DNA of 18,508 bases from Bryobacterales bacterium (GCA_003139735.1 PLGA01000181.1:1-18508), one strand, 5' to 3'. Numbered from the stretch's first letter, positions 1 to 8,504 are shown. The notes: a model not told the origin generated them from the sequence alone. Program-made: numbers and translations.

Positions 1-501
1 AGCGCCGAAGTGGTGTCCACCGAAGCCGCTCTCATGGTGAAGGAAGGCCTCAAGCTGGCCGCCATACACAAGAATGTGGTGGTGAAGTGCCCGCTCACGC
101 GCGACGGCATCGAAGCCACTTCGGAGCTGAGCAAACAGGGCATCCGCGTCAACGTCACGCTCTGCTTCAGCGCGGGCCAGGCGCTGCTGGCGGCTAAGGC
201 GGGCGCTTACATCGTGAGCCCGTTCGTGGGCCGTTTGGACGACGTGGGCGCGGTGGGCATGGACCTGGTCCGCGACATCGTGAAGATCTACGGAAATTAC
301 GGGTACAAGACCAACGTTCTGGCGGCCTCGTTGCGGTCGCCGCTCCACGTCATCGATTCCGCGCTGGCCGGGGCGCAAATCGCCACCATGCCTTTCAAGG
401 TGATGGATATGCTTTTCAACCATCCGCTCACGGATAAGGGGTTGGAGCAGTTCCTGAAGGACTGGGGCAAAGCGTTTCACGAGGCCCCCGCCGGACGGTG
501 A
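1..501 (+). CDS. tal: Transaldolase, small TalC/TAL type (5' end cut by window)
   Basis: Class I aldolase-fold enzyme of the non-oxidative pentose phosphate pathway. It transfers a dihydroxyacetone unit between sugar phosphates through a Schiff base, in the cytoplasm. The reading frame is open from base 1, so the N-terminal part (about 55 residues judged from the family) lies upstream. The Schiff-base lysine is the K in VVVKCPLT, codon 85-87. The stretches [24 protein letters not shown] and [13 protein letters not shown] match small bacterial transaldolases almost word for word. Fructose-6-phosphate aldolase (FSA) belongs to the same family. However, the residue 26 before the lysine is Glu (FSA has Gln59) and the residue 46 after it is Phe (FSA has Tyr131), which is the transaldolase pattern. 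The stop codon overlaps the next gene's start (GTGA). Confidence 0.93.
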   Translation, partial: SAEVVSTEAALMVKEGLKLAAIHKNVVVKCPLTRDGIEATSELSKQGIRVNVTLCFSAGQALLAAKAGAYIVSPFVGRLDDVGAVGMDLVRDIVKIYGNYGYKTNVLAASLRSPLHVIDSALAGAQIATMPFKVMDMLFNHPLTDKGLEQFLKDWGKAFHEAPAGR

Positions 502-917
502 TCGGACTCACAATGCCCGCTCTGGCCGTGCCGTTATGGGCGCTGCAAGCCGGCGCGCTGACGGCGGTTGGAGTGGCTGTCGCGCTGGCCGGGGCGCTGG
601 GTTACCGCGCGTGGCGGCGGTCGCGCGTCACGCCCGAGGAACGCGAACGCCGGCGCCGCGCGGCGCTGGTGGGGCACGGCAAGCTCACCGACGCCACCCT
701 GGTCGAAATCAACCAGAACGTTCTGTTCTATTCCTACGTGGTGCGCGGCGTGGAGTACACCGCCTCGCAGGACATCTCCGGGCTGAGAGCGCACATGCCC
801 AGCGAGCTCGGCCTGGGCGTTGGCTCCGTCTCGGTGAAATTCGACGCCAAGATTCCCGCCAATTCCATCGTCATCGCCGAAGATTGGAGCGGCCTGCACA
901 CCGCGAAAGTAGGATAA
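498..917 (+). CDS. Small one-TM membrane protein, DUF3592-like
   Basis: A 139-residue protein whose GTG start overlaps the transaldolase stop in the 4-bp GTGA arrangement, suggesting translational coupling. An in-frame ATG at 513 is the alternative start and would remove five residues. One hydrophobic segment (about residues 13-37) is followed by a very basic juxtamembrane stretch rich in Arg. The rest is a roughly 85-residue predominantly beta soluble domain containing [18 protein letters not shown] and later [15 protein letters not shown]. That pattern of a tyrosine-rich strand followed by a V-x-FDxxxPxxS strand resembles DUF3592-type domains. Function is unknown. The basic residues after the helix predict the beta domain is cytoplasmic. 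It is real coding sequence by position and codon use; the family assignment is tentative. Confidence 0.7.
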   Translation: MIGLTMPALAVPLWALQAGALTAVGVAVALAGALGYRAWRRSRVTPEERERRRRAALVGHGKLTDATLVEINQNVLFYSYVVRGVEYTASQDISGLRAHMPSELGLGVGSVSVKFDAKIPANSIVIAEDWSGLHTAKVG

Positions 918-980
918 GCCGCGCGATTAGCCCTCGCGTTTTCGATAGAATCGAGTTAGCCGGAATCCGGTCCCACTTTG

Positions 981-2450
981 ATGTTCCGTCCCTTAGCAGC
1001 CGCGTCCGCCCTGCTTCTTTCGGCCGCCGCCTTGAGCGCGGCCGACGACCTCGAGACGCGGATGAAGACCGTGATCGACGCGTATGCGATTGTTGAGGCG
1101 AACGCGGCCGACCCCATCACCGCCGATCAGGCACTTTACCAGGGCGCCATTCCCGGCCTGTTGCGCAATCTCGATCCGCATTCGGTGTTCTTCGACCCCG
1201 ATCAATTCCAACAGGTCAAGCGGATGGAGCGGTCCACGCAAAAGGGTTTCGGCGCCGTGGTCTCGATCTTGCCCGGGCGCGTGATCGTGCTCCAGGTGCT
1301 GGACGGCACGCCGTCGGCTAAAGCCGGACTGACGCCGGGAGACGATATCCTCGGCGTGAACGGCTACGAAGTCGCCCGTTTCGATCAAGATCAAATCGCC
1401 GAACTGTTGAGCGAGTCGCGACGGGGCCCTGCGCGGCTGGTGGTGATGCGGCCGGGCGGGTCCCGCATGATGCAGCTCACCCTCACGCCCGAGGAAGTGG
1501 CGGCTCCCAGCGTGGACCGAGCCTTCTTCGCCGGCGCCGGCATCGGTTACATTCGCGTCACCAGTTTCGAAGAGAACACCGCGCAGTTGCTCAAGGAGGC
1601 CATCGAAAGGCTGGGCGGACGCAGGCTGGCCGGCCTGGTCTTGGACCTGCGGGACAATCCCGGCGGATTGCTGACGGCGGCCATCGAGACCAGTTCCCTG
1701 TTTCTCAAGCCGGGGTCGAAGGTGGTCACGCTGCGCGGCCGCAACGTGCCCGAAAAGACCGAGGTGGTCCCCACCATCGCCGAGCCGTACGATTTCAAGC
1801 TGGCCATCCTGCTGAATGCCAAGTCGGCCAGCGCCTCGGAGATCGTCTCCGGGGCCATGCAGGATCACGACCGCGCCACCATTCTCGGCGAGGTCAGCTT
1901 CGGCAAGGGGCTGGTGCAGAGCGTTTACCCGATGAGCGAAAACACCGGCCTGGCGCTCACCACGGCGCTCTACTACACGCCCAGCGGCCGCTCCATCCAG
2001 AAGCCGCTCGATGTCTCCAAGTTCGAACTCGGCGGGGCCACCGCCCATCCCAACGCTGAGTCGTCGTTCCGCACGGATAAAGGCCGGACGGTGGCCGGCG
2101 GCGGCGGCATTCAGCCGGATATTACCGTGTATCCTGCGCCCATGAACCGCCTGCGAGCGGTGCTCGAAGCCAGCGGCTCCTTCCCCGATTTCGCCACTCT
2201 GTACCTTCACGACAACAAGGTTACCGAGGATTTCGAAATCACGCCGGCGCTCCTCGACCGGTTCCGGGTCTTCCTGTCGGATCGCCGCATTCAACCCGGC
2301 GAAGCCCAATGGTCCGCGGAGAACGATTTCATTTCCGGCCGCCTGCTCACCGAGATCTTCAACCAGGCCTTTGGAGTGGCAAAGGGCGACGAAGTGGAAG
2401 CCCGCCGCGACCCCGTGATTCAGAAGGCCGTGGAGACCCTGGGATCGTAG
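981..2450 (+). CDS. S41 family carboxy-terminal processing protease with PDZ domain
   Basis: Exported serine protease of the CtpA/Prc family, which trims or degrades proteins at their C-termini in the periplasm. From the ATG at 981 it is 489 residues; a TTG directly before it would add one. Residues 1-21 form a signal peptide ending ALSA. A PDZ domain spans about 85-160, with the typical core GTPSAKAGLTPGDDILGVNG. The S41 domain follows to about residue 375. The catalytic Ser is the middle serine of SASASE (residue 284) and the general-base Lys is in FGKGLVQS (residue 309). The 25-residue spacing is the same as in E. coli Prc (Ser430/Lys455). The C-terminal 110 residues are a helical extension. 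It stands alone, 63 nt after the previous gene, with no strong Shine-Dalgarno sequence in front of the ATG. Confidence 0.95.
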   Translation: MFRPLAAASALLLSAAALSAADDLETRMKTVIDAYAIVEANAADPITADQALYQGAIPGLLRNLDPHSVFFDPDQFQQVKRMERSTQKGFGAVVSILPGRVIVLQVLDGTPSAKAGLTPGDDILGVNGYEVARFDQDQIAELLSESRRGPARLVVMRPGGSRMMQLTLTPEEVAAPSVDRAFFAGAGIGYIRVTSFEENTAQLLKEAIERLGGRRLAGLVLDLRDNPGGLLTAAIETSSLFLKPGSKVVTLRGRNVPEKTEVVPTIAEPYDFKLAILLNAKSASASEIVSGAMQDHDRATILGEVSFGKGLVQSVYPMSENTGLALTTALYYTPSGRSIQKPLDVSKFELGGATAHPNAESSFRTDKGRTVAGGGGIQPDITVYPAPMNRLRAVLEASGSFPDFATLYLHDNKVTEDFEITPALLDRFRVFLSDRRIQPGEAQWSAENDFISGRLLTEIFNQAFGVAKGDEVEARRDPVIQKAVETLGS

Positions 2451-2463
2451 AGCGCCGCTTGTT

Positions 2464-2536
2464 GTGGGGCGGACCCCCTGGTCCGCGGCCGGAGGCCGAC
2501 GGGGGCGTCGGCCGCAGACCGGGGGGTCTGCCCCAC
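2464..2536. repeat. Compound palindromic repeat (REP-like) with three nested hairpins
   Basis: Two 28-bp arms, 2464-2491 and 2509-2536, are inverted copies of each other with about four mismatches. Each arm also folds on itself (GCGGACC/GGTCCGC and GCAGACC/GGTCTGC), and the spacer between them contains a third perfect stem, GGCCGACG/CGTCGGCC. It lies between the protease stop and the PspC gene, so it could act as a terminator or mRNA stabiliser. It lacks a U-tract, so REP/BIME-like repeat is the safer description. The outer 12 bases, GTGGGGCAGACC read on the minus strand, recur at 4085. Confidence 0.75.
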
Positions 2537-2590
2537 CTTCCGCGGAACACGACGCCGCTCCCTTGCGTACTCATTCCTGGAGAGTGTCCC

Positions 2591-2911
2591 ATGTACTGCA
2601 CCCAATGCGGCCTCGAACTGCGAGCCGACGACCGGTTCTGCTCGCGCTGCGGCAAACGGACGGAGATGGCCACGCCCACTGCGTCCAGACCGCTCTTGCT
2701 CGATAAGCAACACAAGAAGATCGCCGGAGTCTGCGCCGGCTTCGCCCGCTACTTTGAAGTGGATACCAGCCTCATGCGCGTGCTCTGGCTGGCGGTGGCG
2801 CTCACCGGCGGCATCGGCATCATCGCCTATGTGGGGGCTTGGATCATTGTGCCGAGCGACCGCGGCAATCAGCCCGGCGTGGCCTTCGCGCCCCATCCGC
2901 AGGCGTACTGA
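2591..2911 (+). CDS. Zinc-ribbon PspC domain membrane protein
   Basis: A 106-residue protein with a short N-terminal zinc ribbon (Cys3, Cys6, Cys17, Cys20, in two C-x2-C knuckles). A PspC domain spans about residues 35-92, with the family pattern KKIAGVCAGFARYFEVD, then a hydrophobic helix pair LWLAVALTGGIGIIAYVGAW ending in IIVPSD. PspC proteins sit in the inner membrane. In the phage-shock system PspC senses envelope stress and binds PspA, but stand-alone zinc-ribbon PspC proteins like this one have no assigned role. The start is fixed by the ATG at 2591 with TGGAGAG about 6 nt upstream, and by the zinc ribbon beginning at residue 3. No pspA or pspB neighbour is visible. It follows the palindromic repeat at 2464-2536. 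Confidence 0.9.
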   Translation: MYCTQCGLELRADDRFCSRCGKRTEMATPTASRPLLLDKQHKKIAGVCAGFARYFEVDTSLMRVLWLAVALTGGIGIIAYVGAWIIVPSDRGNQPGVAFAPHPQAY

Positions 2912-3010
2912 TCGCGCCGCCCGCCGTCACGACAGCATATCAAACCCGCGCCAGGTGTGGGCCGGAGCAGCCGGCCTGAGCCATATAAGACCTGCAAGTC
3001 CAAAACGGAT

Positions 3011-3016
3011 TATACT
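3011..3016 (+). promoter_or_regulatory. Possible -10 box of the NHL-repeat gene
   Basis: TATACT lies about 30 nt before the GTG start and would place the transcript start near 3023, giving a roughly 22-nt leader that carries the AGGAGG ribosome binding site at 3032-3037. I see no convincing -35 hexamer at 16-18 nt spacing, so this is only a candidate. Confidence 0.3.
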
Positions 3017-3044
3017 GAGGATCGAGAATATAGGAGGATGTGCC

Positions 3045-4085
3045 GTGACGCTGCCCTCTGCTACGGTCCTCTGCCTGGCCCTTTCCTGTTGCGCGTGGGG
3101 CCAGACTTACGCCATCGACACGTTGGCCGGCGGAAATGCTTCGGGAACCCTGCACGGGCCGCAATCGGTTGCCATGGACACGGACGGCAGCCTGTTTCTG
3201 ACGACCCAGGACAACCTGCTGCTGCGGCGCGACGCGGCGACGGGCGCCTTGGTCACGGTGGCGGGGAACGGGACGGCCGGCTACGGCGGCGACAACGGCC
3301 CGGCCGCCAAGGCCCAGTTGCGCAATCCCAGCGGCGTGGCCGTAGATGCGGGCGGCAACATCTACATCGCCGACACCGATAACGGCCGCGTCCGCAAGGT
3401 CTCTGGCGGAGTGATCACCACCGTGGCCGGCGGCGGTACCGTGCTGGGCGATGGCGGCCCGGCCACCAAGGCCCGGTTGGGCAATCCCACGGGCGTGGCC
3501 GTGGACCCGGACGGCAACCTGTACATCGCCGACACGCACGACAACCGCATACGCAGGGTCGCCAAGGGAGTCATCACCACCGTGGCGGGCACCGGGTCGC
3601 CCACGCCCAGCGTGACCGGGGATAATGGCCCCGCCACCAAGGCGGACTTGAACAATCCTTACGGAATCACCGTGGACGCGGCCGGCAGCCTGTACATCAC
3701 GGAACTGGGCGGCGACCGGGTCCGCAAGATCGCGGGCGGCGTCATCTCCACCGTCGCGGGGAACGGGACGGAAGGCTTCGCCGGCGACAACGGTCCAGCC
3801 ACCGCCGCCCAATTGTGCAACCCCTACGGCGTCGCCCTGGATGCCGCCGGGGCCCTGTACATCGCGGACTTCTGCAACGCGCGCATTCGCAGAATCGCGA
3901 ATGGGGTGATCACCACCATCGCCGGAAACGGCACGGGAGGTTTTGGCGGCGATAAGGGACCGGCCGGCGCCGCCCAGTTGACGATTCCCGAAGGCGTCGC
4001 CGTGGATCGAGCCCGCCGCGTCTACATTGCCGACACGGGCAACGACCGCATTCGTGTATTGACGCCATCCCCCGCAGCGCCATAG
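3045..4085 (+). CDS. Secreted NHL-repeat protein, six-bladed beta-propeller
   Basis: A 346-residue exported protein. The GTG at 3045 is chosen because a perfect AGGAGG sits 7 nt upstream (3032-3037) and the start leads directly into a signal peptide that ends near CCAWGQ, before TYAIDTLAGG. The mature part is six repeats of 50-56 residues. Each has the form NP-x-GVAVD-xx-GN-IYIADT-xx-N-RIRRV followed by GVITTVAG, with a linker G(D/N)GPATKAQL between blades. The first blade is the most divergent. Six NHL repeats close a six-bladed propeller, a scaffold for protein or ligand binding. Such proteins are common in Acidobacteriota, but their partners are mostly unknown. No catalytic residues or anchoring domain are visible. 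It is convergent with the glycoside hydrolase gene at 4127-6682; the stop codon's last base begins the hairpin at 4085. Confidence 0.9.
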   Translation: MTLPSATVLCLALSCCAWGQTYAIDTLAGGNASGTLHGPQSVAMDTDGSLFLTTQDNLLLRRDAATGALVTVAGNGTAGYGGDNGPAAKAQLRNPSGVAVDAGGNIYIADTDNGRVRKVSGGVITTVAGGGTVLGDGGPATKARLGNPTGVAVDPDGNLYIADTHDNRIRRVAKGVITTVAGTGSPTPSVTGDNGPATKADLNNPYGITVDAAGSLYITELGGDRVRKIAGGVISTVAGNGTEGFAGDNGPATAAQLCNPYGVALDAAGALYIADFCNARIRRIANGVITTIAGNGTGGFGGDKGPAGAAQLTIPEGVAVDRARRVYIADTGNDRIRVLTPSPAAP

Positions 4086-4118
4086 TGGGGCAGACCATCG
4101 CCTTTCGTGGTCTGCCTC
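4085..4118. terminator. Hairpin between convergent genes, probable bidirectional terminator and repeat copy
   Basis: A 9-bp perfect stem, GGCAGACCA (4089-4097) with TGGTCTGCC (4108-4116), has a 10-nt loop and is followed by CTCTTTC. It fills the 41 nt between the stops of the NHL gene and the convergent glycoside hydrolase, where a terminator is expected. Its first 12 bases, GTGGGGCAGACC, are identical to the minus-strand sequence of one end of the compound palindrome at 2464-2536, so it is also a member of a dispersed repeat family. Confidence 0.6.
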
Positions 4119-4126
4119 TTTCAGTC

Positions 4127-6682
4127 TCAGTGAATCGTTTCCTCGATCAGCGAATACGTGCCGCGCTCGATGTCCGAATGCACCGGCAGCAGGCTGGGCG
4201 GCGGAAGTTTCTTGCCGGCTTGCGGCGTGACGTGAACTTCCTGGGACGCCAGTTCGCGCCGCGTCAGCAGCCAGCCGGTAAGCCGCGCCCCGCCCGGCGC
4301 CGCCGGGATGTGCAGGGTCACCTCGATGGAATGGCGGCCGGGCCGCAGGTTGGCATAGAACCAATGCCACACACCGCTGTTGCGCTGCCCGGTCTCCGCG
4401 GCCAGCGTCAAGGGTTGGCCTCCGTCCACGGCGGTCGCGGTGACGCCGCGGATCTCCTGGTCCGGCTCCAGCAGGAATGCCAGCTTGGCCTCGCGGTAGT
4501 CGGCAGCGATATCGGCGGTGGTTGTGACGTGCACGGTGCGCACCGCTCCGGCGGCGCCCTCGGTCCGCAAACGGCCGGCGGAGAAACTCAGCGCGTCCGC
4601 GCTCTTGGGGGCCCAGGTGCGAATGGTCGATCCATCCACGCTGTAACGGCCATCGATGGGAACCTGGTCGTCAGGACGCAATTCAAACAGTAACTGTTCG
4701 TACGCGCCCAGGTCCAAAGTCACGGTGTCGCCGAATTTCACCGCCGCCATAACCTTGCGGTAGGGATACTGGATCTCCAGCGCCTGCGTCCCTTCGATCT
4801 TCCGGAAGCCGTTCCCTTCGTCGATCTTCAGACGCACCGTGCGCGGCTCGACAAACGGGTTGCGCAGCGTCACGATGGACTTCTCCGCCGACGAGTGCAC
4901 GTATCCGTACGGCTCCCGCTTGGCCGGGTCGCCCAGAACCATGGTGGAGTTATCGAGCAGCGGATGGGCGTTGGCGATGGCCCACTTAGTGGTGTTGCCC
5001 AGCGTGTCCATCTCTTCGGCGGAAAGGATGTCGGGAGAGATGTAGAGTTCGTACATCATGTTGCCCACGCTGTAATAGTGGACCACCTCGTCGCGGAAAT
5101 CCTCGATGAACTCCTTGTTCCCGCCGAGCATGTTGTACTTGCCCTTGATGATCCCGTGAGTCATCAGCGAAGAAATGGGGAACTGCGCCTGGTGCGCCAC
5201 AAAATCGTCGTACAGCACCGAATCCTTATAGCTCACCGCGCTCTGCCGCTGCGCTAATGTGGGGACAGACGGAAGGTACCCCGAATCGGAGCCGCCCATC
5301 CACACCGTGTCGGCATAGCGCAGCCACCAGGGGCTCAGCCAGATGCTGGTGGTGATGTTGAGGAAAACCTTAGGATCCTGCGCCCGCACCTTGTCCATCA
5401 TGCCAATCAGCGAGCGCGCCACGGCCTCGTCGGAATAAATCCCCACCGGGTGGCCGTGGTCCGGCTGGTTGCATCCGAACGACGTGCCATCCAGCTTGAA
5501 ATAGTTGACGCCGTATTCCTTTTGGTATTTCAGCATGGCGTCGGAAAGCAGCCGGCTGTAATTCTTGCCGGCGATGCACAAGTACTGGCCGTTGGAAGTG
5601 ATCTCCATGCCCTCGGCCTTGCCGGTGGCGATGCGCACGGGCCGCTGATCGTACCCGCCGATGGGTCCGAACCACAGGCCCAGGCGGCTGTCGATGCCCT
5701 TCAATGCCGCGGCCAGGTCCGTGAAGCCGCTGGGGAAGCGCTGCGGGTCGATCTGCCAGAGCTTGTGCATGTCGTCCCAGCCATCGTCCAGCACGAAGGA
5801 ATCGAGATGCAGGCCGTACTTCGAGAGCAGCATCTTCTGAAAATCGGGAACGCGCGCCAGCGTGTTGTCGTGGTTCATGGCCAGCCGCTGCAAGTCGTAC
5901 CAGGAGTTGTACAGCAGGAACGGCCGCACCGGCGCCACGCGCATGCGGGCGACGTAATCCAGAAACTGGCGGTGCACCAGGCCCGCCGGCGCAACGCCCA
6001 TCACGGCCGCCTCGCTCGTGAAGCCTTCGGTGGGGATGTCAATGCCCACGTAGCCGCCGAGCGTGACCTCGGCGCCGGAAACGGAATTGATGCCGGTAGG
6101 GTATTCGAGGCCCAGGAAGAGATCGTCGGCGAACAACGGCTGTCCGTAACCGCCGAGCGAAAAGCGCGGCACGCCCCACTCGTTCTTGGCCGGCGCCACC
6201 CAGTCGATGAAATACGTGCCCTGCCCCGGCTTGGCGATGTGGATCCACTGGCGCGTATAGAAATCGTCGGGCTTGAGTTCGTAGACCACATCGACCGCCA
6301 TGCCGCGCGCCTGCGCCAGGTGCAGCGTCACGCGTTTGCCGCCGCCCGCCGTATCCTCGGCCTGATGGCTGGCCACACGCATTCCGGCCGCCGTAACCAC
6401 GCGCGGATTCTCGCCGCCGAAGCTGTAGCCCACGCGCTCGGTGGTGAGTTTCAATTCGAACTCGGCGCCGCGCAGGGCGTAGGCGCTGCCCGTGATCTTG
6501 TTCACGAGCTGGCGCGTGCCGGCGTCGCCATCGGCCATGGAGATGGTCCGCTCCAGGAAGTCGTTGCCCAGCACAATGGCCGACGCGGTGGTACGAACGT
6601 ACACCGGACCCGCCGCCATGCCCGCCGCCGCGGCATATAGGAAAAGGATGGGAAGCGCGATCAATCGCATGGGTTTATTCAT
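4127..6682 (-). CDS. Secreted clan GH-D glycoside hydrolase (GH36/27-like, alpha-galactosidase type)
   Basis: An 851-residue exported enzyme predicted to release terminal alpha-linked sugars, most often galactose, by a retaining mechanism. Residues 1-24 are a signal peptide (hydrophobic LIALPILFLYAAAA). About 25-250 form an N-terminal beta-sandwich of the kind found in GH36. A TIM barrel runs from about 255 to 560. Residues 600-840 are beta-rich accessory sequence. In the barrel, LDDGWDD (298-304) is the clan-D substrate-binding motif. The nucleophile is Asp398 in YFKLDGTSF, and the likely acid/base is Asp466 in WMGGSDSG, 68 residues later. GH36 enzymes show a similar 60-66 spacing. It is downstream of the two GH43-like genes on the same strand, after a 178-nt gap, so it may be in their operon or have its own promoter. 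Sugar specificity is not readable from the sequence. Confidence 0.85.
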   Translation of the reverse strand: MNKPMRLIALPILFLYAAAAGMAAGPVYVRTTASAIVLGNDFLERTISMADGDAGTRQLVNKITGSAYALRGAEFELKLTTERVGYSFGGENPRVVTAAGMRVASHQAEDTAGGGKRVTLHLAQARGMAVDVVYELKPDDFYTRQWIHIAKPGQGTYFIDWVAPAKNEWGVPRFSLGGYGQPLFADDLFLGLEYPTGINSVSGAEVTLGGYVGIDIPTEGFTSEAAVMGVAPAGLVHRQFLDYVARMRVAPVRPFLLYNSWYDLQRLAMNHDNTLARVPDFQKMLLSKYGLHLDSFVLDDGWDDMHKLWQIDPQRFPSGFTDLAAALKGIDSRLGLWFGPIGGYDQRPVRIATGKAEGMEITSNGQYLCIAGKNYSRLLSDAMLKYQKEYGVNYFKLDGTSFGCNQPDHGHPVGIYSDEAVARSLIGMMDKVRAQDPKVFLNITTSIWLSPWWLRYADTVWMGGSDSGYLPSVPTLAQRQSAVSYKDSVLYDDFVAHQAQFPISSLMTHGIIKGKYNMLGGNKEFIEDFRDEVVHYYSVGNMMYELYISPDILSAEEMDTLGNTTKWAIANAHPLLDNSTMVLGDPAKREPYGYVHSSAEKSIVTLRNPFVEPRTVRLKIDEGNGFRKIEGTQALEIQYPYRKVMAAVKFGDTVTLDLGAYEQLLFELRPDDQVPIDGRYSVDGSTIRTWAPKSADALSFSAGRLRTEGAAGAVRTVHVTTTADIAADYREAKLAFLLEPDQEIRGVTATAVDGGQPLTLAAETGQRNSGVWHWFYANLRPGRHSIEVTLHIPAAPGGARLTGWLLTRRELASQEVHVTPQAGKKLPPPSLLPVHSDIERGTYSLIEETIH

Positions 6683-6860
6683 GGCCGTATTCCGTGATCC
6701 GGAACTTCGATTTTGGACTCCAGATTCCTATTCAGTGTAACCGTAAGACGCCGCTCACGGTAATGACGCAGTCACATCTGCGGTTTGGGCCATTCGGCAA
6801 CTTCATGCTGCAGCTCCACTTGCCATTCTCTTTCAAGAGCTGCTTGTCCTCAGGCCGCCC

Positions 6861-8504
6861 TCAGGCGCCGATCACCGCGGCAATGCGGTCCGCATTCGCG
6901 AGGAGTTTGTTCGCGAGCGCAACGCTCAGCGCCTTTCCGGACTCCGCCCGCACCAGCCGCTTGAAGGTATCGAGCTGTTTACGGACTCCCGCCTTATCGC
7001 CCGCCTCCAGGCGGGATTGCGCGGCGGTCAAAGCATCCTTGAACGTCCCGCTCTTGGGCTTCGCCAGTTGAATGAGCGCGAGTTGGTCGGCGATCTGTTC
7101 GCCCGCCCCCTTGACGCGGACCGTGAAGCTTTCCTCGGCGGCGTTGCCGGCGTTGTCCTCCGCGCTGCAGGCGACCGTAGTGGTCCCGATGGGAAACGTG
7201 GCGCCGGTATTGTGCGAGGCCTTCAGCGGCAGGGGTCCCTGCCTCCAGGCATGCGCCATGGCCGTGTAACCGACTGCCGCGCCGGCGGGCGAGGTGGCGT
7301 CGACAACCTGGTTGGGCGGCAGATAGAGATCGGGCGGCGTCTTGTTCTCGAGTGACAGGCCCACCTGTCCATCCAGGTCCTGACGATGCTTCAGCACCTT
7401 CACGCCTTCATCGGTGATCTCGACATCGTAGTACTCCGAACGAGTCCCGTTGCCGAGGCCGCCCTGGGCGGAGCGATTCATCACCACCAACATGTCCTTC
7501 CCTTCAAAGGTCCGGAAAAGGTTGCCATGGCCGCGATTCCCATACATGAACGGCTCGCGGTACACCTGCTCCCACGGACCGCGCACACGGCCCGACCGCG
7601 AGATCGCCTGCACCTCGTCATAGCTGTAGCGCCCGCCCGGACCCGTCCAAATGATCAGCAAAGAACCGTTGGGCGTCCGGCAAACCTCACATCCATCGGT
7701 GACATACGGCGACGATTGAGTGGCGTCGATCGCGGGCGCCGTCCCATGGTTGTATTCCTTCGCGCGCCTGCGCCACGAAGCGTCGGAGCCGCGGAACAGC
7801 AGGATGGAGTCGCCCGCCGCCGCGCGCAGATCGGGCGTCAGCGGTAGCGCCTCCACGGTCCCATCGATCTTCTGAACCCATTCATGGCAGTACACCAACC
7901 AGGGGCCCTCCTCATCGACGATGAACGTGCCGTCGAGCGTCATAAAGCGGGGATTCTGAGCCGGCCGGCTGTTATCAAGCCCAGTGAACGGACCCAGCGG
8001 CGAATCCGCCACGGCAATTACCGTGGAGCGCGCATTCTGTGTTTGCCAGACGGAGTTAGGGTTGGTCTCCGCGGCTAGTTCACTCTTGGCCAATATAGTC
8101 GCACTGTTGTGCCGGGTTAGAAAGATATAGTACTTACCTTTGTAAGAGTGCATCTCACAGGCCCACGGCATTTCGTTCGAGTACCATCGCTGCTCCTGCG
8201 GCGGATTGGTGAACATGGTGATCGGCCCGGTCCAGTCCACCAGGTTCTTGCTCATCCGGACTTGCGGCGCGCCCGTGGTAGTCCGATAGTACGTCTTGGT
8301 CGCCTGGTCGGCGAAGATGTATGCATCCTGTCCGCTAAGCTGCCAGGTCTTGAAAGGATAGGTGACCTCCTGGGCCGCCTGCTGCGCGGACGCGAGCAGT
8401 TCCGTCCCGGCCACGCCCAATGCGACTTTGCCGGCCTGCCGCATGAGATCCCGCCGCGATGGCCGCGGCCCTTCGAAATCCAAGGACAATTTCCGATTAT
8501 CCAT
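6861..8504 (-). CDS. Tat-exported GH43-like hydrolase with HYR and FIMAH-like modules
   Basis: A 547-residue exported protein. The ATG at 8504 is preferred because GGGAG lies 7 nt upstream (8511-8515); a GTG at 8534 would overlap the upstream gene. The twin-arginine signal is SRRDLMRQAG (16-25) followed by a mild hydrophobic stretch. Residues 50-385 resemble a GH43 five-bladed propeller. The putative catalytic base is Asp60 in SGQDAYIF, the pKa-setting Asp191 is in MTLDGTF, and an acidic loop VTDGCE (Asp270) sits where GH43 proteins carry the general acid. GNRGHG is the conserved histidine loop. Residues 395-465 look like a HYR domain (FPIGTTTVACSAEDNAGN). Residues 468-547 are an all-helical module like FIMAH. 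GH43 enzymes act on arabinose- or xylose-containing chains. It is 34 nt downstream of its paralogue. Confidence 0.8.
   Translation of the reverse strand: MDNRKLSLDFEGPRPSRRDLMRQAGKVALGVAGTELLASAQQAAQEVTYPFKTWQLSGQDAYIFADQATKTYYRTTTGAPQVRMSKNLVDWTGPITMFTNPPQEQRWYSNEMPWACEMHSYKGKYYIFLTRHNSATILAKSELAAETNPNSVWQTQNARSTVIAVADSPLGPFTGLDNSRPAQNPRFMTLDGTFIVDEEGPWLVYCHEWVQKIDGTVEALPLTPDLRAAAGDSILLFRGSDASWRRRAKEYNHGTAPAIDATQSSPYVTDGCEVCRTPNGSLLIIWTGPGGRYSYDEVQAISRSGRVRGPWEQVYREPFMYGNRGHGNLFRTFEGKDMLVVMNRSAQGGLGNGTRSEYYDVEITDEGVKVLKHRQDLDGQVGLSLENKTPPDLYLPPNQVVDATSPAGAAVGYTAMAHAWRQGPLPLKASHNTGATFPIGTTTVACSAEDNAGNAAEESFTVRVKGAGEQIADQLALIQLAKPKSGTFKDALTAAQSRLEAGDKAGVRKQLDTFKRLVRAESGKALSVALANKLLANADRIAAVIGA

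Noticed and set aside
993-2309. Long minus-strand open frame opposite the S41 protease
   Set aside because: Low-complexity Arg/Gly/His-rich translation with no domain, exactly antisense to a gene with intact catalytic motifs; a high-GC shadow.
3260-4060. Direct DNA repeats across this stretch considered as a tandem-repeat locus
   Set aside because: The period of roughly 160 bp is explained by the NHL blades of the encoded protein.
2940-4370. Minus-strand open frame of about 476 codons across the NHL gene
   Set aside because: Mirrors the NHL repeat periodicity in the opposite strand and runs through the terminator into the next gene; no start signal or domain.
5450-6640. Plus-strand open frame of about 396 codons inside the clan-D hydrolase gene
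   Set aside because: Antisense shadow: the minus-strand protein has a signal peptide and both catalytic Asp motifs.
6683-6860. Gap between the two leftward hydrolase genes examined for a riboswitch, promoter or terminator
   Set aside because: Only a weak ACCGT/ACGGT pairing was seen; nothing strong enough to annotate.
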